A stretch of DNA of 61,738 nt, from assembly GCA_012960505.1 (NCBI GenBank), contig DUBC01000025.1, positions 1 through 61,738 of the forward strand. Direction: 5' to 3'. This stretch comes from Verrucomicrobiales bacterium. GTDB lineage: Bacteria; Verrucomicrobiota; Verrucomicrobiia; Verrucomicrobiales; DEV007. The notes below the pieces were generated by a model. That model ran no database searches and had not been told where the DNA came from. It was given only the letters and a program-made list of their open reading frames with translations. Within the stretch, counting starts at the first letter, position 1, and the number at the start of each line of letters is the position of its first letter. Below, piece after piece: positions 15,349-25,037 of the stretch. Position numbers and translations under genes: made by a program.

Positions 15349-18300
15349 ATGAAATTGTTTTTAATTTTTTCGGCTTTTTCCCTCTCATTTGCTCTCCGTG
15401 TCATAGCCGTTGATGTGCCTAAAGGAGCTGAAAGTATAGCTCTAGCGAGCCAACCTGGTCTTTCTCCTGACGGTAAAAGCTTTGTTTTTGTTTGGGCTGG
15501 AGACATTTGGATAGCAAGTACTGAGGGAGGCAAGGCCAAAAGGTTGACCACTCACCGGGCAGAGGAAAGTTCTCCAATTATTTCTCCTGACGGAAAATCA
15601 GTCGCCTTCATCAGCCAGAGGACTGGCACTTGGCAAGTCTTTATCATGTCTGTTAATGGTGCGCAAATGAAGCAGATTACACATCATACTGAGGGCCACT
15701 TCCTCATGGATTGGTACCCTGGCGGGAAGCATCTTTTGGTCCGCTGTCGCCGCGACCATGTGGGTCCTAGTAGTGAGCGTTTTTATAAGATTAGCAGTAA
15801 GGGCCGTGGCCCAGAAGAATTGATCTTTGACGCTGCGGGGAATGAGGGAAGATTGTCTCCTGACGGAACAAAGATACTCTTTCACCGTGGAGGAACCGGG
15901 CTTTACAGGAAAGGTTATGTAGGGAGTCAGTCATCTCAGGTATGGCAATGGGATGGGAACGAGTTTACTAAACTGGTATCGGATCCTCAAGGGAGTCGTT
16001 CTCCTAGGTGGTCCGGAGACGGTAAGTCATTTTATTATATTTCCGGTAAGTCAGGGGCCTTTAACTTTCACCATAAACAATTTGAAGGAGGGCAAGAAAA
16101 GCAGCTCACGCACTTCAAGGATGATTCAGTTATGTTGCCTACTGTTTCTCGTGACGGGAAGGTATTAGTTTTTCGTTATCTGGCAGATTTTTATCGACTC
16201 GATTTAACTCAGGAAGCTGCAGAGCCAGTTAAAATTAACGTATGGAACAGGGGTCAGAGAGCAGGCCGTCAGAGCGTAGAAAAGCAAGACTTGAGGACAG
16301 TTGGTCAGGCCGTTTTCTCAAAGGATGGTCTTGAAATTGCTTTTGTTTCTGGAGGCGATTTGTGGGTCATGGATACTGTTCTTAAGGAGCCTAAGAGGGT
16401 CACAAAGACTGCAGCAGAAGAACGTGAGCCTGTTTTTTCGCCTGACGGGAAGAGTATCATTTATATTTCAGATGACGGTCGTTCGGCTAGTCTGTGCCGA
16501 GCGAAGCGTTCTGATCCAGAAAAATATTGGTGGCAGAATCAGATCTTTAATACGGAGCAACTCAGTGAAGAGAGTGAAGTTATTGAGGATATTATTTATA
16601 GCCCTGACGGCAAAAAAATATCGATGATTAAAGGCTCAGGTGATCTTTGGATATCTGATGCCGATGGGAAGAACTCTAACAAGTTAATAATTTCATGGAA
16701 TGCTCCACGCTATGATTGGTCTCCTGATGGTAAATGGATAGCCTATTCCGGTTATGATAATAATTTCAATCGCGACATATGGATAGTTCCTGTCGATGGA
16801 TCGAGGAAACCGTTCAACCTCTCGCGTCACCCGGACTCTGATGGTGGCGTTCGATGGTCCCCTAATGGCAAGTTATTGGCCTTTACCGGTAAGCGCTATG
16901 ATACGGAGACAGATATTTATTATGTCTGGCTAAAGAAGGAGGACGAAGAGACAGGTTCGCGTGAGAGAAATCTTAATAAGGCACTGGAGACGATGAAAAA
17001 GGGCCGACCCAAACCAAAGCCGGCACCAAAAGTTTCTGACAAGGAAAATGATAAACCAAAGGCTCCCGAAGAGAACCGCTTCATTAAGGCGTTGAGGATA
17101 ATGTTTGACCTGCCTGCATCTGCAGAAAAGAAACCAGAGCCAGTTGCTCCGAAGCCAGAGCCTAAAGAGGAAAAGCAAGAAGAGGAAACGGGAATTGATT
17201 TTGACGGCATCACGGAGCGGATTCATCGCATATCAATTCCCGATGTTTCAGAGAGGGGGCTCTTTTGGTCTCCTGATTCCAAGAAGCTTGCCTTTTCAGC
17301 AAAGATCAAAGGTGTTGAGGGTGTTTTCTCAGTAGAATTTCCGGACAAACTCAGTTCTCCAACGCTGGTCTTATCCAAGAGCATTTCTATGCCTAGATGG
17401 TTATCTAAAGATAGTCGCATTGTTTATACGGCGGGGGGAGTGCCTGGGTCTCTTGCTAAAGGAAAGGCAGAGACTTATTCATTTAAGGTATTAACGGAAA
17501 GGGTCCCCGAAGAGCATCAACGAGTTGGGTTTCGACAGGCTTGGAGAGCAATGCGTGATGGGTTCTATGATGAATCATTAAATAACAGGGACTGGAATCT
17601 TATTCGTGAAAAATATGAAGGCATGGCTTCAACTGCAGTTGACCGATATTCTTTTAGTCGAGCCATATCAATGATGCTCGGTGAATTGAATGCTTCACAT
17701 CTTGGCTTCAAGGCCATTTCAAGTAATTCATACAGGGCGCCAGGATGGCAAGATCAGACTGCGCACCTAGGGGTTATCTTTGATGCGAGTCATGAGGGGC
17801 CCGGGCTTAAGATTAAAAAAGTTCTTACCGATGGGCCGGCGTCAGAGGAAAAAGCTCAGATGAGTGAAGGTGAAATAATCATGGAAATTAATGGAGTAGA
17901 AGTCTCCTTGAGGATGGATTTGGCTGAGGTCTTGAATGGTAGATTGGATCGGGACCTGACTCTTAAGGTTCAGGGATTAGGAGATGAGCAGAAGCAAAGA
18001 GAAGTCATCATGAGGCCTTCCAGTTATTCGAAGGCCAGATCCCTTGTCGAGTCAGATAAAATCAATGATACGAGGAAGAGGGTAGAGGAACTCTCAGGTG
18101 GGCGTTTGGGGTATCTTTATGTGGCCCGTATGATGTGGAACGAGTTTCAGAAATTTGAACGTGAGATTTATGCAGAGGGGGACGGTAAAGAAGGTCTAGT
18201 AATAGATGTTAGAAATAATGGAGGTGGATTCACTGCGGACCATCTGCTCATGGTCCTAGTGCCTCCGGTCCATGCGAGTACGGTTCCACGGGGTGGAGGT

Positions 18301-18738
18301 TCCGGATATCCTGGAGACCGTAGAGTCTATGCTACTTGGACTAAGCCCATCGTGGTTCTTTGCAATGAGAAGAGCTTCAGTAACGCTGAGATTTTCAGTC
18401 ATGCCATAAAGAATCTTAAAAGAGGTAAGCTAGTAGGGGTCCCGACTGCTGGAGGCGTTATCTCGACAGGGTCACGATCAATAATGGATCTTGGTACTAT
18501 TCGAATGCCTGGAAGGGGATGGTTCCTTCCAGATGGTCAGGACATGGAGTTGAATGGAGCTGTCCCTGACCACTTGATATGGCCGCTACCTGGTGAGTTG
18601 CCTTCAGGTAACGACAAGCAGTTAGATAAGGCGGTTCAAGTTCTTCTGTCAGACGTGGAAAAAGTTGCCAAAGAATCCAAGACAAAAATGATACGTGCAA
18701 GTCAGAGGAAAGCTACTGAGGCCGAACCCAGTCAGTGA
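15349..18738 (+). CDS. Tricorn-type S41 protease with PD40 propellers and PDZ domain
   Basis: A ~1129-residue exported protein. The start at 15349 gives a clean signal peptide (MKLFLIFSAFSLSFALRVIA); the frame also opens at 15301. The N-terminal ~700 residues are WD40-like PD40 repeats with the recurring SPDGK signature. A Pro/Lys/Glu-rich insertion lies around residues 545-625. A PDZ-like segment and a C-terminal S41 domain follow (LVIDVRNNGGGFTADHL; NEKSFSNAEIFSH with the likely nucleophile Ser). By family it degrades oligopeptides in the periplasm. Its 3' end overlaps the convergent SGNH gene by 26 bp. Confidence 0.93.
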   Translation: MKLFLIFSAFSLSFALRVIAVDVPKGAESIALASQPGLSPDGKSFVFVWAGDIWIASTEGGKAKRLTTHRAEESSPIISPDGKSVAFISQRTGTWQVFIMSVNGAQMKQITHHTEGHFLMDWYPGGKHLLVRCRRDHVGPSSERFYKISSKGRGPEELIFDAAGNEGRLSPDGTKILFHRGGTGLYRKGYVGSQSSQVWQWDGNEFTKLVSDPQGSRSPRWSGDGKSFYYISGKSGAFNFHHKQFEGGQEKQLTHFKDDSVMLPTVSRDGKVLVFRYLADFYRLDLTQEAAEPVKINVWNRGQRAGRQSVEKQDLRTVGQAVFSKDGLEIAFVSGGDLWVMDTVLKEPKRVTKTAAEEREPVFSPDGKSIIYISDDGRSASLCRAKRSDPEKYWWQNQIFNTEQLSEESEVIEDIIYSPDGKKISMIKGSGDLWISDADGKNSNKLIISWNAPRYDWSPDGKWIAYSGYDNNFNRDIWIVPVDGSRKPFNLSRHPDSDGGVRWSPNGKLLAFTGKRYDTETDIYYVWLKKEDEETGSRERNLNKALETMKKGRPKPKPAPKVSDKENDKPKAPEENRFIKALRIMFDLPASAEKKPEPVAPKPEPKEEKQEEETGIDFDGITERIHRISIPDVSERGLFWSPDSKKLAFSAKIKGVEGVFSVEFPDKLSSPTLVLSKSISMPRWLSKDSRIVYTAGGVPGSLAKGKAETYSFKVLTERVPEEHQRVGFRQAWRAMRDGFYDESLNNRDWNLIREKYEGMASTAVDRYSFSRAISMMLGELNASHLGFKAISSNSYRAPGWQDQTAHLGVIFDASHEGPGLKIKKVLTDGPASEEKAQMSEGEIIMEINGVEVSLRMDLAEVLNGRLDRDLTLKVQGLGDEQKQREVIMRPSSYSKARSLVESDKINDTRKRVEELSGGRLGYLYVARMMWNEFQKFEREIYAEGDGKEGLVIDVRNNGGGFTADHLLMVLVPPVHASTVPRGGGSGYPGDRRVYATWTKPIVVLCNEKSFSNAEIFSHAIKNLKRGKLVGVPTAGGVISTGSRSIMDLGTIRMPGRGWFLPDGQDMELNGAVPDHLIWPLPGELPSGNDKQLDKAVQVLLSDVEKVAKESKTKMIRASQRKATEAEPSQ

Positions 18739-19861
18739 ATGATTTGTTCTTTAAGAGTTCTTTGGCCAACATCTCATAGCCATGAGTTAGTGGATGGCTA
18801 GCATCAGCGTAGTGATCAGAGGGTAGTGGATCAGGTGACCAGTGATCGATCTGCATAGATTTTAGCCATTCGGATGCCTCATCCCTTAGTTGATTTAATT
18901 TTGAAGCTGTCATTTCATTGAACATATGACCGTTAAGTGGGCCTATTAGTACAAAGAGATCGTTCCTTCTTGAGAGTAATTCGGTGGATAGATTTTTGAA
19001 TGCTTTCCACTGCAATGAGTTGTTCAATGATATCCAGTCAAGGCTCCTTTGGCTCCCTGACCATGGCTTGTGTCTGGAGCTGTTCACTCCACGCTCAGTG
19101 TTCTTAATGCTGATCTTTAGCTGGTCCTTAATAGAAAGTGGGTCTGCGCTCAATAGCTGATTCAGTGGATTTAAGTATGTGTTTGGATACTGATCAGGAT
19201 TTGCTTCTGACTGAAGGCAAGTCCATTCTGCGGGGGATCTTTGTAAGAAATAATTTTCTTTAACGTGCTTAACAAAGGATAAGAAAGGGACACTATTTGT
19301 GGCAAACCTGCTCAGACGTTTTTCGATCGGCGCGTGGTAGCTCGGAACTTTACGAGTGATCTGAGGAATGAGTTGAGAGTGATTGAAGGTCTGTTCTTTG
19401 GGCGTGCTTAGGTCTCTCTCGGGGCTGCTCATCCAGAGAAGATTCAGGTGAAGGATCACTTTTCTTTTCTTGATAGACTTCGCATGATTTTTGATCAGTC
19501 CTTCCAGAGCCAGTGGATAGAGGCCGTTCATTCCTGCGTTAGTGAAGTCGCGGTCCGATAGATCTGACAGGAAATGAGAGAGGCTTGAATTATTATCAAC
19601 AAATTCTCCCCAAATGACTGAGTCGCCTATGATTGGAATTTCTTTTTCACTTAACCGACTAGTCAATTGTGTATAGCTCCAATAATCATTGCTGAGACGA
19701 TAGGGGATCCTGTAATTGCTATCGTTTATTTGCTCTGATCTTTTTGAAATGATTGGCGATCCAATGAAGATACTGGTTACGAGGATGAGGATGACGATCC
19801 ATTCCTTTGGTCTTAGGAATAATGCATTTGAAGCTGTGCCTTTATTATTTTTCATTCGCAT
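18713..19861 (-). CDS. Membrane-anchored SGNH hydrolase-like protein, MBOAT partner
   Basis: A ~382-residue protein with one N-terminal transmembrane segment (WIVILILVTSIFIGSPIIS) and a periplasmic SGNH-type domain. The block I GDS (PIIGDSVIWGEFVDN) and a C-terminal DxxH (DASHPL) are visible catalytic residues. Its ATG overlaps the TAA of the MBOAT gene (TAATG), so expression is coupled. The pair fits the AlgI plus AlgJ/AlgX-like systems that O-acetylate exported polysaccharides; the actual substrate is unknown. The open frame extends upstream into the MBOAT gene, but the start at 19861 is preferred. Confidence 0.8.
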   Translation of the reverse strand: MRMKNNKGTASNALFLRPKEWIVILILVTSIFIGSPIISKRSEQINDSNYRIPYRLSNDYWSYTQLTSRLSEKEIPIIGDSVIWGEFVDNNSSLSHFLSDLSDRDFTNAGMNGLYPLALEGLIKNHAKSIKKRKVILHLNLLWMSSPERDLSTPKEQTFNHSQLIPQITRKVPSYHAPIEKRLSRFATNSVPFLSFVKHVKENYFLQRSPAEWTCLQSEANPDQYPNTYLNPLNQLLSADPLSIKDQLKISIKNTERGVNSSRHKPWSGSQRSLDWISLNNSLQWKAFKNLSTELLSRRNDLFVLIGPLNGHMFNEMTASKLNQLRDEASEWLKSMQIDHWSPDPLPSDHYADASHPLTHGYEMLAKELLKNKSFTDWVRPQ

Positions 19862-21246
19862 TAAAATTGAAAATAAATGAACTGATCGCCTTCCGAGGAG
19901 CAGAAGAATAGATATATAATCATGCCGATCAGTAGCGGTACCCGAATCCAATTTTCCGTGAGGATTTTTTTCATTTTAGATTCGAATATGAGCTGATAGA
20001 TCCAAACGGATCCGATCATTAGCAATAGGAACAGAGGGAACTGAGGGTCGTTCCATTCGAGGGAAAAGATTTTTCTATAAACTATCAGAGCTTCATCAAT
20101 TGATCTGGATCTAAAGAAAATCCATCCTGCGCATACGAGAAGAAATGTGACTGTTATCTTCACCCAACGCGGCAATCTGATTTTGGTGAATTTCACATTA
20201 GTTAAAGCTTTTTCAGCTGTGAGTCCTGCTCCGTGCACTAGTCCCCAAGCCAGAAATGTCCATGCCGCTCCGTGCCATAGTCCTGAAATGATGAAAACTG
20301 ATAAAAGGTTTATGTAGGTACGTTTCGTGCCCTTTTTGTTGCCTCCTAGTGGAAAGTAAACATAGTCACGGAACCAAGTTGATAGGCTGATGTGCCATCG
20401 TGACCAGAATTCTGAGAGGCTCGCTGAGGTGTATGGATTCTTGAAGTTTAAACTTAATTTAAAGCCCATGATTCTTGCAACGCCTCTGGCCATGTCTGTG
20501 TATGCACTGAAATCAAAATATATTTGCCAAGCAAAGGCAAAGGTGGCCAGAGTCAGAGAGGCTCCGTTCGCGCTGGACGGGTCCTCGTAAACACGGTCCA
20601 CGTAAAGTGCTGCATAATTGGCCAGTGCTAATTTTTTGAATAATCCGACAATAAAAAGAGATGAACCGGCGGCGATGTCTTGGCGTTTGATCTTAGGAAA
20701 TTTATGAAACTGTGGAAGTAAGTTCTTGGCTCTTTCGATTGGTCCGGCCACGAGCTGAGGAAAGAATGAGACAAAGGCGGCGAACCTGATGAAGCTGGTT
20801 TCTCTTTTTATTTTGCCTCTGTAATAATCAATAGTGTAGCTCATTGACTGAAATGTGTAAAAGGAGATGCCTACGGGAAGAAGGTATTCGAGGCCGAAGG
20901 GCATGATTTCGGATGCTGGACTGAGGTTAAGCCCTGTCAGGCCATTGATATTACTGATGAAGAAGTCAGCGTACTTGAAAAATCCGAGCAGACTTAAATT
21001 GTTAAGGATGCTTATCCACAACCACAGCTTTTTTCGTGCGCCTGGTCTTTCCATTTGTCTCACGATGAAAAAGTCCAGTGACGTTGAATAAATTATCAGA
21101 GCCAGGTAGTAATAATTCCACCACCCATAAAAGAAATACGAACTACCAAGTATCCAGTGTACCCAAAAAGGTGTTTTTCTCAGCAGCATCAAACCGATCA
21201 GTACAACTGCAAAAAAGCAGAAAAATGTCCAGGTATGGAACAGCAT
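19861..21246 (-). CDS. MBOAT O-acyltransferase (AlgI-like)
   Basis: A 461-residue polytopic membrane protein of the membrane-bound O-acyltransferase family. FWSRWHISLSTWFRDYVYFPLGG and the catalytic His in SGLWHGAAWTFLAWGLVHG are diagnostic. By family it moves acetyl groups across the inner membrane for polysaccharide acetylation, handing on to an SGNH partner encoded immediately downstream. Length matches AlgI/PatA. It ends with YFQF, and its stop overlaps the next start. Confidence 0.93.
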   Translation of the reverse strand: MLFHTWTFFCFFAVVLIGLMLLRKTPFWVHWILGSSYFFYGWWNYYYLALIIYSTSLDFFIVRQMERPGARKKLWLWISILNNLSLLGFFKYADFFISNINGLTGLNLSPASEIMPFGLEYLLPVGISFYTFQSMSYTIDYYRGKIKRETSFIRFAAFVSFFPQLVAGPIERAKNLLPQFHKFPKIKRQDIAAGSSLFIVGLFKKLALANYAALYVDRVYEDPSSANGASLTLATFAFAWQIYFDFSAYTDMARGVARIMGFKLSLNFKNPYTSASLSEFWSRWHISLSTWFRDYVYFPLGGNKKGTKRTYINLLSVFIISGLWHGAAWTFLAWGLVHGAGLTAEKALTNVKFTKIRLPRWVKITVTFLLVCAGWIFFRSRSIDEALIVYRKIFSLEWNDPQFPLFLLLMIGSVWIYQLIFESKMKKILTENWIRVPLLIGMIIYLFFCSSEGDQFIYFQF

Positions 21247-21255
21247 CGCTTAAGT

Positions 21256-22128
21256 TTACTTTATGAGTTCATTGAGTTGTTCTTTGCTGATGTTGCGAAC
21301 GCAACGGAATCCGCAATAATCAGTGAAGAAACAAGCGTCAGTGTCTCCGGTCCTTTCTCCTCTCCTGAAGCTTACACGGCACATCGCTGAAGAGGATTTC
21401 CAGGATCCGCCCCTGATGACTCTCTTTGGATCTGAAGATTTAGTTTCAGGTCCGGCAGGAGAAAGTTCGGGGGAGTTCTTATAATATTGGGGATCATAAA
21501 CATCTTCGCACCATTCAGAAACGTTTCCGTAAAGATCATGTATTCCCCAGTCATTGGCTTTTTTTGTGCCGACCCTATGTGTTCTTTTTCCTGAATTGCC
21601 TTCGAACCATGAATGAAGTTTTAATTGTCTTGAGCTGCCGAAAGAATAATCTGAATCCTTGCCTGAGCGTGCTGCATATTCCCATTCTGCTTCGGTGGGT
21701 AACCTGTAACCGTTAGCGGTTTCTATGATTGGAAAACCTGGCTTAGTTTCGTCGTAATAAGGATCAAGCTCTTCCATGATAGAACGTTCGTTGCAGTAAG
21801 CTCTGGCTTCTTGCCAGCGAATTTGCTCTACTGGTTTCTTTGGGTCATCTTGCCAGTGTGAAGGGTTAGGTAGTTCTGCCTCAATGAACATGTCATGAGT
21901 CACCTCAAACTTGTCCATAATGAAGCCAGCCAATGAAACTTTATGGGCAGGAGATTCATCGTCGGCTCCGTTCTCTTTTCCCATCATGAATGTGCCTGCC
22001 GGTACGTAGACAACTTCAATCCCAGATCCTGTCTTAAGTTCAATAGTTGATTGAGTTGTTTTTTTTGTTTCCTTGCCGCACGAACTGAGGCAAAGAGTGG
22101 CTACTAATAGGAGGGTTGGAAGTTTCAA
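21256..22128 (-). CDS. SUMF1/FGE-domain lipoprotein, probably not a true sulfatase activator
   Basis: A lipoprotein (LPTLLLVATLCLSSCGKE) with a formylglycine-generating-enzyme-type domain: YVPAGTFMMGKENGADDESP, FEVTHDMF, RLPTEAEWEYAARSG, YGNVSEWCEDVYD, VIRGGSWKSSS and CGFRCVRN. The two catalytic Cys of true FGE are not both present in the segment after GGSW (AMCRVSFRRGER). I therefore infer a non-catalytic or divergent SUMF1 domain. The start is uncertain: a TTG at 22128 lies one base after AAGGA, which is unusually close, and the frame remains open to 22236 inside the upstream gene. It sits directly after the PD40 gene, on the same strand. Confidence 0.75.
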   Translation of the reverse strand: MKLPTLLLVATLCLSSCGKETKKTTQSTIELKTGSGIEVVYVPAGTFMMGKENGADDESPAHKVSLAGFIMDKFEVTHDMFIEAELPNPSHWQDDPKKPVEQIRWQEARAYCNERSIMEELDPYYDETKPGFPIIETANGYRLPTEAEWEYAARSGKDSDYSFGSSRQLKLHSWFEGNSGKRTHRVGTKKANDWGIHDLYGNVSEWCEDVYDPQYYKNSPELSPAGPETKSSDPKRVIRGGSWKSSSAMCRVSFRRGERTGDTDACFFTDYCGFRCVRNISKEQLNELIK

Positions 22129-22138
22129 TTCCTTGTTC

Positions 22139-23188
22139 TTATTTGGTTTGATGGAGCCAGTCAGCTTCTTTGTAGCTGAGACCGTCCTTTGATACTTGGT
22201 AGTAGTCCTTACCAGGTGAGGCAGTCTCAAAGTCAATCTCTTTACTGTTTGTAGTTGGAACTGAGAATATGTTCCAGCCCTTTGCGAAGACGCCTACCAT
22301 TTCGCAGGCTCCTTGATAAGTGCTGGGCTTTGATAGGTCCCCCTTGCCATTGGGTCCTCGACTAAATGTTATGTATTTTCCTTCAGGTGACCATTCGGAA
22401 TGGTAGATTTTATTTACTTTATCCCGAATCATTAGCCTCCTCTTGCCGACTTTTGGGTTATCAGAATCCAAATCAATGTCAGCGACTTCGATGGTATGAT
22501 CACCGGATCCCCAAGTGATTTGATTGCCGTTCGGTTTGAGGCATGGTCGGCACCCACTGATTCCTAAGTTAATGATTTTTGAGCCGTTAGCTTCAATTAA
22601 CAGGATCGCATGATTGAATCCCATTCCTGCATGAACTGTGGCAGCGATCCATTTGCCGTTACTTGAAAATGAAGGGTTGTACAAGTGGCGGATCTTGTCG
22701 CTGATCGGGTGAGGTGTGGACTCTTTGGTGCTGACATCATAGAACATGAGTCCCTTGCTGTAGTAATCGACAACGTTCCACTTCTTATATTCTTGAGGTA
22801 GCCAAACAATCTTTTTACTGTCAGGTGCCCAGCACGGCTGCCTCGCATGGTCAGATATTTTGACTCGATCAGTCCCGTCACGGCTCATTACCCATGCGCT
22901 TCGGATAGTGTTGCGACCAGTTCCCGTATCGACAAGGAAGCAGATCTTGGATCCGTCAGATGAGCACTGAGGGTAAAGTTCGTTTATTTTTGGAGTATTC
23001 GTTAGGTTCTTTTGCTCGGAACCGTCAGCACTGCTAATGAAGAGCTCCCAGTTCCCGTCATGGTAGGCTTCATGGACAATCTCATGCGTATTTTGTTCAA
23101 GTTTACTCTTGAGAGTTCCGAAAGAATTAGAAGAAGAACAACAAATAGTAGTAAGTACGATTGAAGGTAGTAGCTTTGTAAGCTTCAT
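22139..23188 (-). CDS. PD40/TolB-like beta-propeller protein, secreted
   Basis: A 349-residue protein with a signal peptide (MKLTKLLPSIVLTTICCSSSNSFG) and a six-bladed TolB-type propeller: ELFISSADGSEQKNLTN, YPQCSSDGSKICFLVD, QPCWAPDSKKIVWL, NPSFSSNGKWIAATVH and HSEWSPEGKYITFSRG. It is likely periplasmic. It is followed at once by the SUMF1 lipoprotein gene and preceded by the repeat protein at 23194, suggesting an operon. No enzymatic motif is seen. Confidence 0.85.
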   Translation of the reverse strand: MKLTKLLPSIVLTTICCSSSNSFGTLKSKLEQNTHEIVHEAYHDGNWELFISSADGSEQKNLTNTPKINELYPQCSSDGSKICFLVDTGTGRNTIRSAWVMSRDGTDRVKISDHARQPCWAPDSKKIVWLPQEYKKWNVVDYYSKGLMFYDVSTKESTPHPISDKIRHLYNPSFSSNGKWIAATVHAGMGFNHAILLIEANGSKIINLGISGCRPCLKPNGNQITWGSGDHTIEVADIDLDSDNPKVGKRRLMIRDKVNKIYHSEWSPEGKYITFSRGPNGKGDLSKPSTYQGACEMVGVFAKGWNIFSVPTTNSKEIDFETASPGKDYYQVSKDGLSYKEADWLHQTK

Positions 23189-23193
23189 TATCC

Positions 23194-24510
23194 TTATTTT
23201 TTTTGGGGATTAATTTTGCTTTGCATACTAGCTGGAAGGCCGCTGCTCTGAAGCCATTCGGTTGCGGCTGCCCTGTCACGGCGGAAGTAAGTCTGGCCCG
23301 CATTAATGAGAGCGCCGTTGCGGGTTGACTCATCTTGTATGCTGTCTGCCCAAATCAAAGCCGACTGCGGATCTTCGTGGGCGACCTTAGAGACAAAGCC
23401 TCTTATTGCATGGTCCTTTCCTGTCGAATTAGGCATTGAGACTAGATGCTCGCTGGCAGCTTTGGGGTCACGGCCTGCCCAATGATGAAGGGCCGTCTCG
23501 AGGCCAGTGTTCGAGCCTTGGCTCTCTGGTAATGAACTTAACCACTCAGCGCTAGCGGGCGGGTCACGGTGAGCCCATGCTTCACCTACTTTGTGAATTG
23601 CGGTTGAGGAGATGTCAGAATCTATCAGAATTAGGCTAGCTGCCCATTTTGAAGCTGATTCTGGATCCGAATAAGCGAATTTTGGGAGAATAGAATGGAT
23701 TGATGATTGTCGCATTCCTTCGTCAGGAAGGCTCTGAGCCCATGCTCCTGCCTCTTCAAGATTCATGCTTCGGGTCGCCTTACGTGCAACGTCATGAATC
23801 ATGCGATGAGCGTCCTTGTCACCAGATTCCTTCAGGGCGCTTATGAAATTGATGGCCCTGTCAGGGTCGGTATTGGCGAGTCCCTCGACAATGCTTCTTT
23901 TCAAATGGTCTTTACTGAGTCGCTTGTCATTCAATTTATCGAGGTCGTTGAACCATGCGATGGCTTGGTCCGGGTTAGTGCTTGCCCAGCCTGTCATTGT
24001 CACATGGAGGTCACGTTCTGAGGTTTTGGTTCCATTGATAACGGCTTCGGCCCCAGCCATAGACCCCCAAACAAAATGAAAGTCGCGGAATTCTGAGCTG
24101 TTTTGATCCAAGCTTTTTATCTGTTCTCTTATCTCACGAGCATTGTCCAGCGTCATGCCCTGAAGGAGTTCATTGAATATCTGTCGCCTCTTTAGCGGAT
24201 TGAGTTCTTCTCTTAGTGATTGGCCGATTCTTTTTATGCTCGTGGAGTCGAGTTTCGTTCCTGACAAGGTAGAAGAATTTAATGTAGAACTAGTGGGGTC
24301 TGCTGAATTTTTATTATTCCCTGATGATTTGGATTTTACTGATTGCCGGTTAGCTAGGCCGAGTGATGATTGAATCCGTTCTTGGGTTTGGGCCTTAGAC
24401 TTGCCTGTTACTGATCCGGAGTCGCTATTAGGTCTGAGTGACAGGCCCAGAAAAAAAGTTATTATTGGAAGAAGGATCCAGATAAATTTTTGCAATGGAT
24501 TTCTAGTCAT
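23194..24510 (-). CDS. Membrane-anchored helical-repeat protein with DPxxA motifs
   Basis: A 438-residue protein with an N-terminal anchor (IWILLPIITFFLGLSL), a Ser/Asn-rich linker to about residue 95, then at least seven units of roughly 35-45 residues. Their signature is NPDQAIAWFNDL, DPDRAINFISAL, DPESASKWAASL, DPPASAEWLSSL, DPKAASEHLVSM, DPQSALIWADSI and RAAATEWLQSS. The units look like TPR/HEAT-type helical hairpins, so a protein-binding scaffold facing the periplasm is likely. I do not know a named function. It probably leads the operon with the PD40 and SUMF1 genes. Confidence 0.75.
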   Translation of the reverse strand: MTRNPLQKFIWILLPIITFFLGLSLRPNSDSGSVTGKSKAQTQERIQSSLGLANRQSVKSKSSGNNKNSADPTSSTLNSSTLSGTKLDSTSIKRIGQSLREELNPLKRRQIFNELLQGMTLDNAREIREQIKSLDQNSSEFRDFHFVWGSMAGAEAVINGTKTSERDLHVTMTGWASTNPDQAIAWFNDLDKLNDKRLSKDHLKRSIVEGLANTDPDRAINFISALKESGDKDAHRMIHDVARKATRSMNLEEAGAWAQSLPDEGMRQSSIHSILPKFAYSDPESASKWAASLILIDSDISSTAIHKVGEAWAHRDPPASAEWLSSLPESQGSNTGLETALHHWAGRDPKAASEHLVSMPNSTGKDHAIRGFVSKVAHEDPQSALIWADSIQDESTRNGALINAGQTYFRRDRAAATEWLQSSGLPASMQSKINPQKK

Positions 24511-24564
24511 TTTGTTTAACTTATATATCTCTTCAATGGATGAAAATGTGCCAATTTAAATTGT

Positions 24565-24924
24565 CTAATTATTTAACTTTAAACTAGATGGTTTTACAGT
24601 CACAAACTTTTTAATCAGCTTCATAATTGAGCCTATGATAGGGAATGTTCTATAAAGTGGGAAAGATGCATCCCAATAGTCCTTGTGCTCGGTAATTTTA
24701 CCGGATCCATTGAAGGGGAGTCGGCTAACCCCAACAATTTCATAAGTTTTGTTACCAAATTTGTAGCGCATTTTCCAGCTCACAAAAGCGAACTCATCGG
24801 TATGTGCTGAGTGGATAGATTAAAATCGGACCCCTTTGAAAACCCTTAACAGGTCCTCAAGGATTAGTTTTAGATGGGTCAGGTTCTTCCCATCGTTTAT
24901 GGGGTCTTCATATTGGACAGTCAT
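24565..24924 (-). pseudogene. NTF2/SnoaL-like protein gene broken by an in-frame TAA
   Basis: From an ATG at 24924 the frame reads MTVQYEDPINDGKNLTHLKL then ILEDLLRVFKGVRF, a TAA at 24822-24820, then SIHSAHTDEFAFVSWKMRYK and on to KITEHKDYWDASFPLYRTFP. Both halves match one nuclear-transport-factor-2-like (SnoaL) domain. EDPI followed by HxDYWD-type endings is typical of the small NTF2 proteins often found beside SDR epimerases, as here. The lesion splits one gene of about 119 codons. The visible 72-codon frame from 24783 is only its second half. Confidence 0.65.
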
Positions 24925-25037
24925 TACTGTAAATCGTGCCCAATGATTCTAACTCATCGTGCTCATAGTTTTTAGTAAATTAATGAATTTATCTGTTATT
25001 GGTCAGTGTTAATTCTTTTACATTAAAGTTGTCAGCG

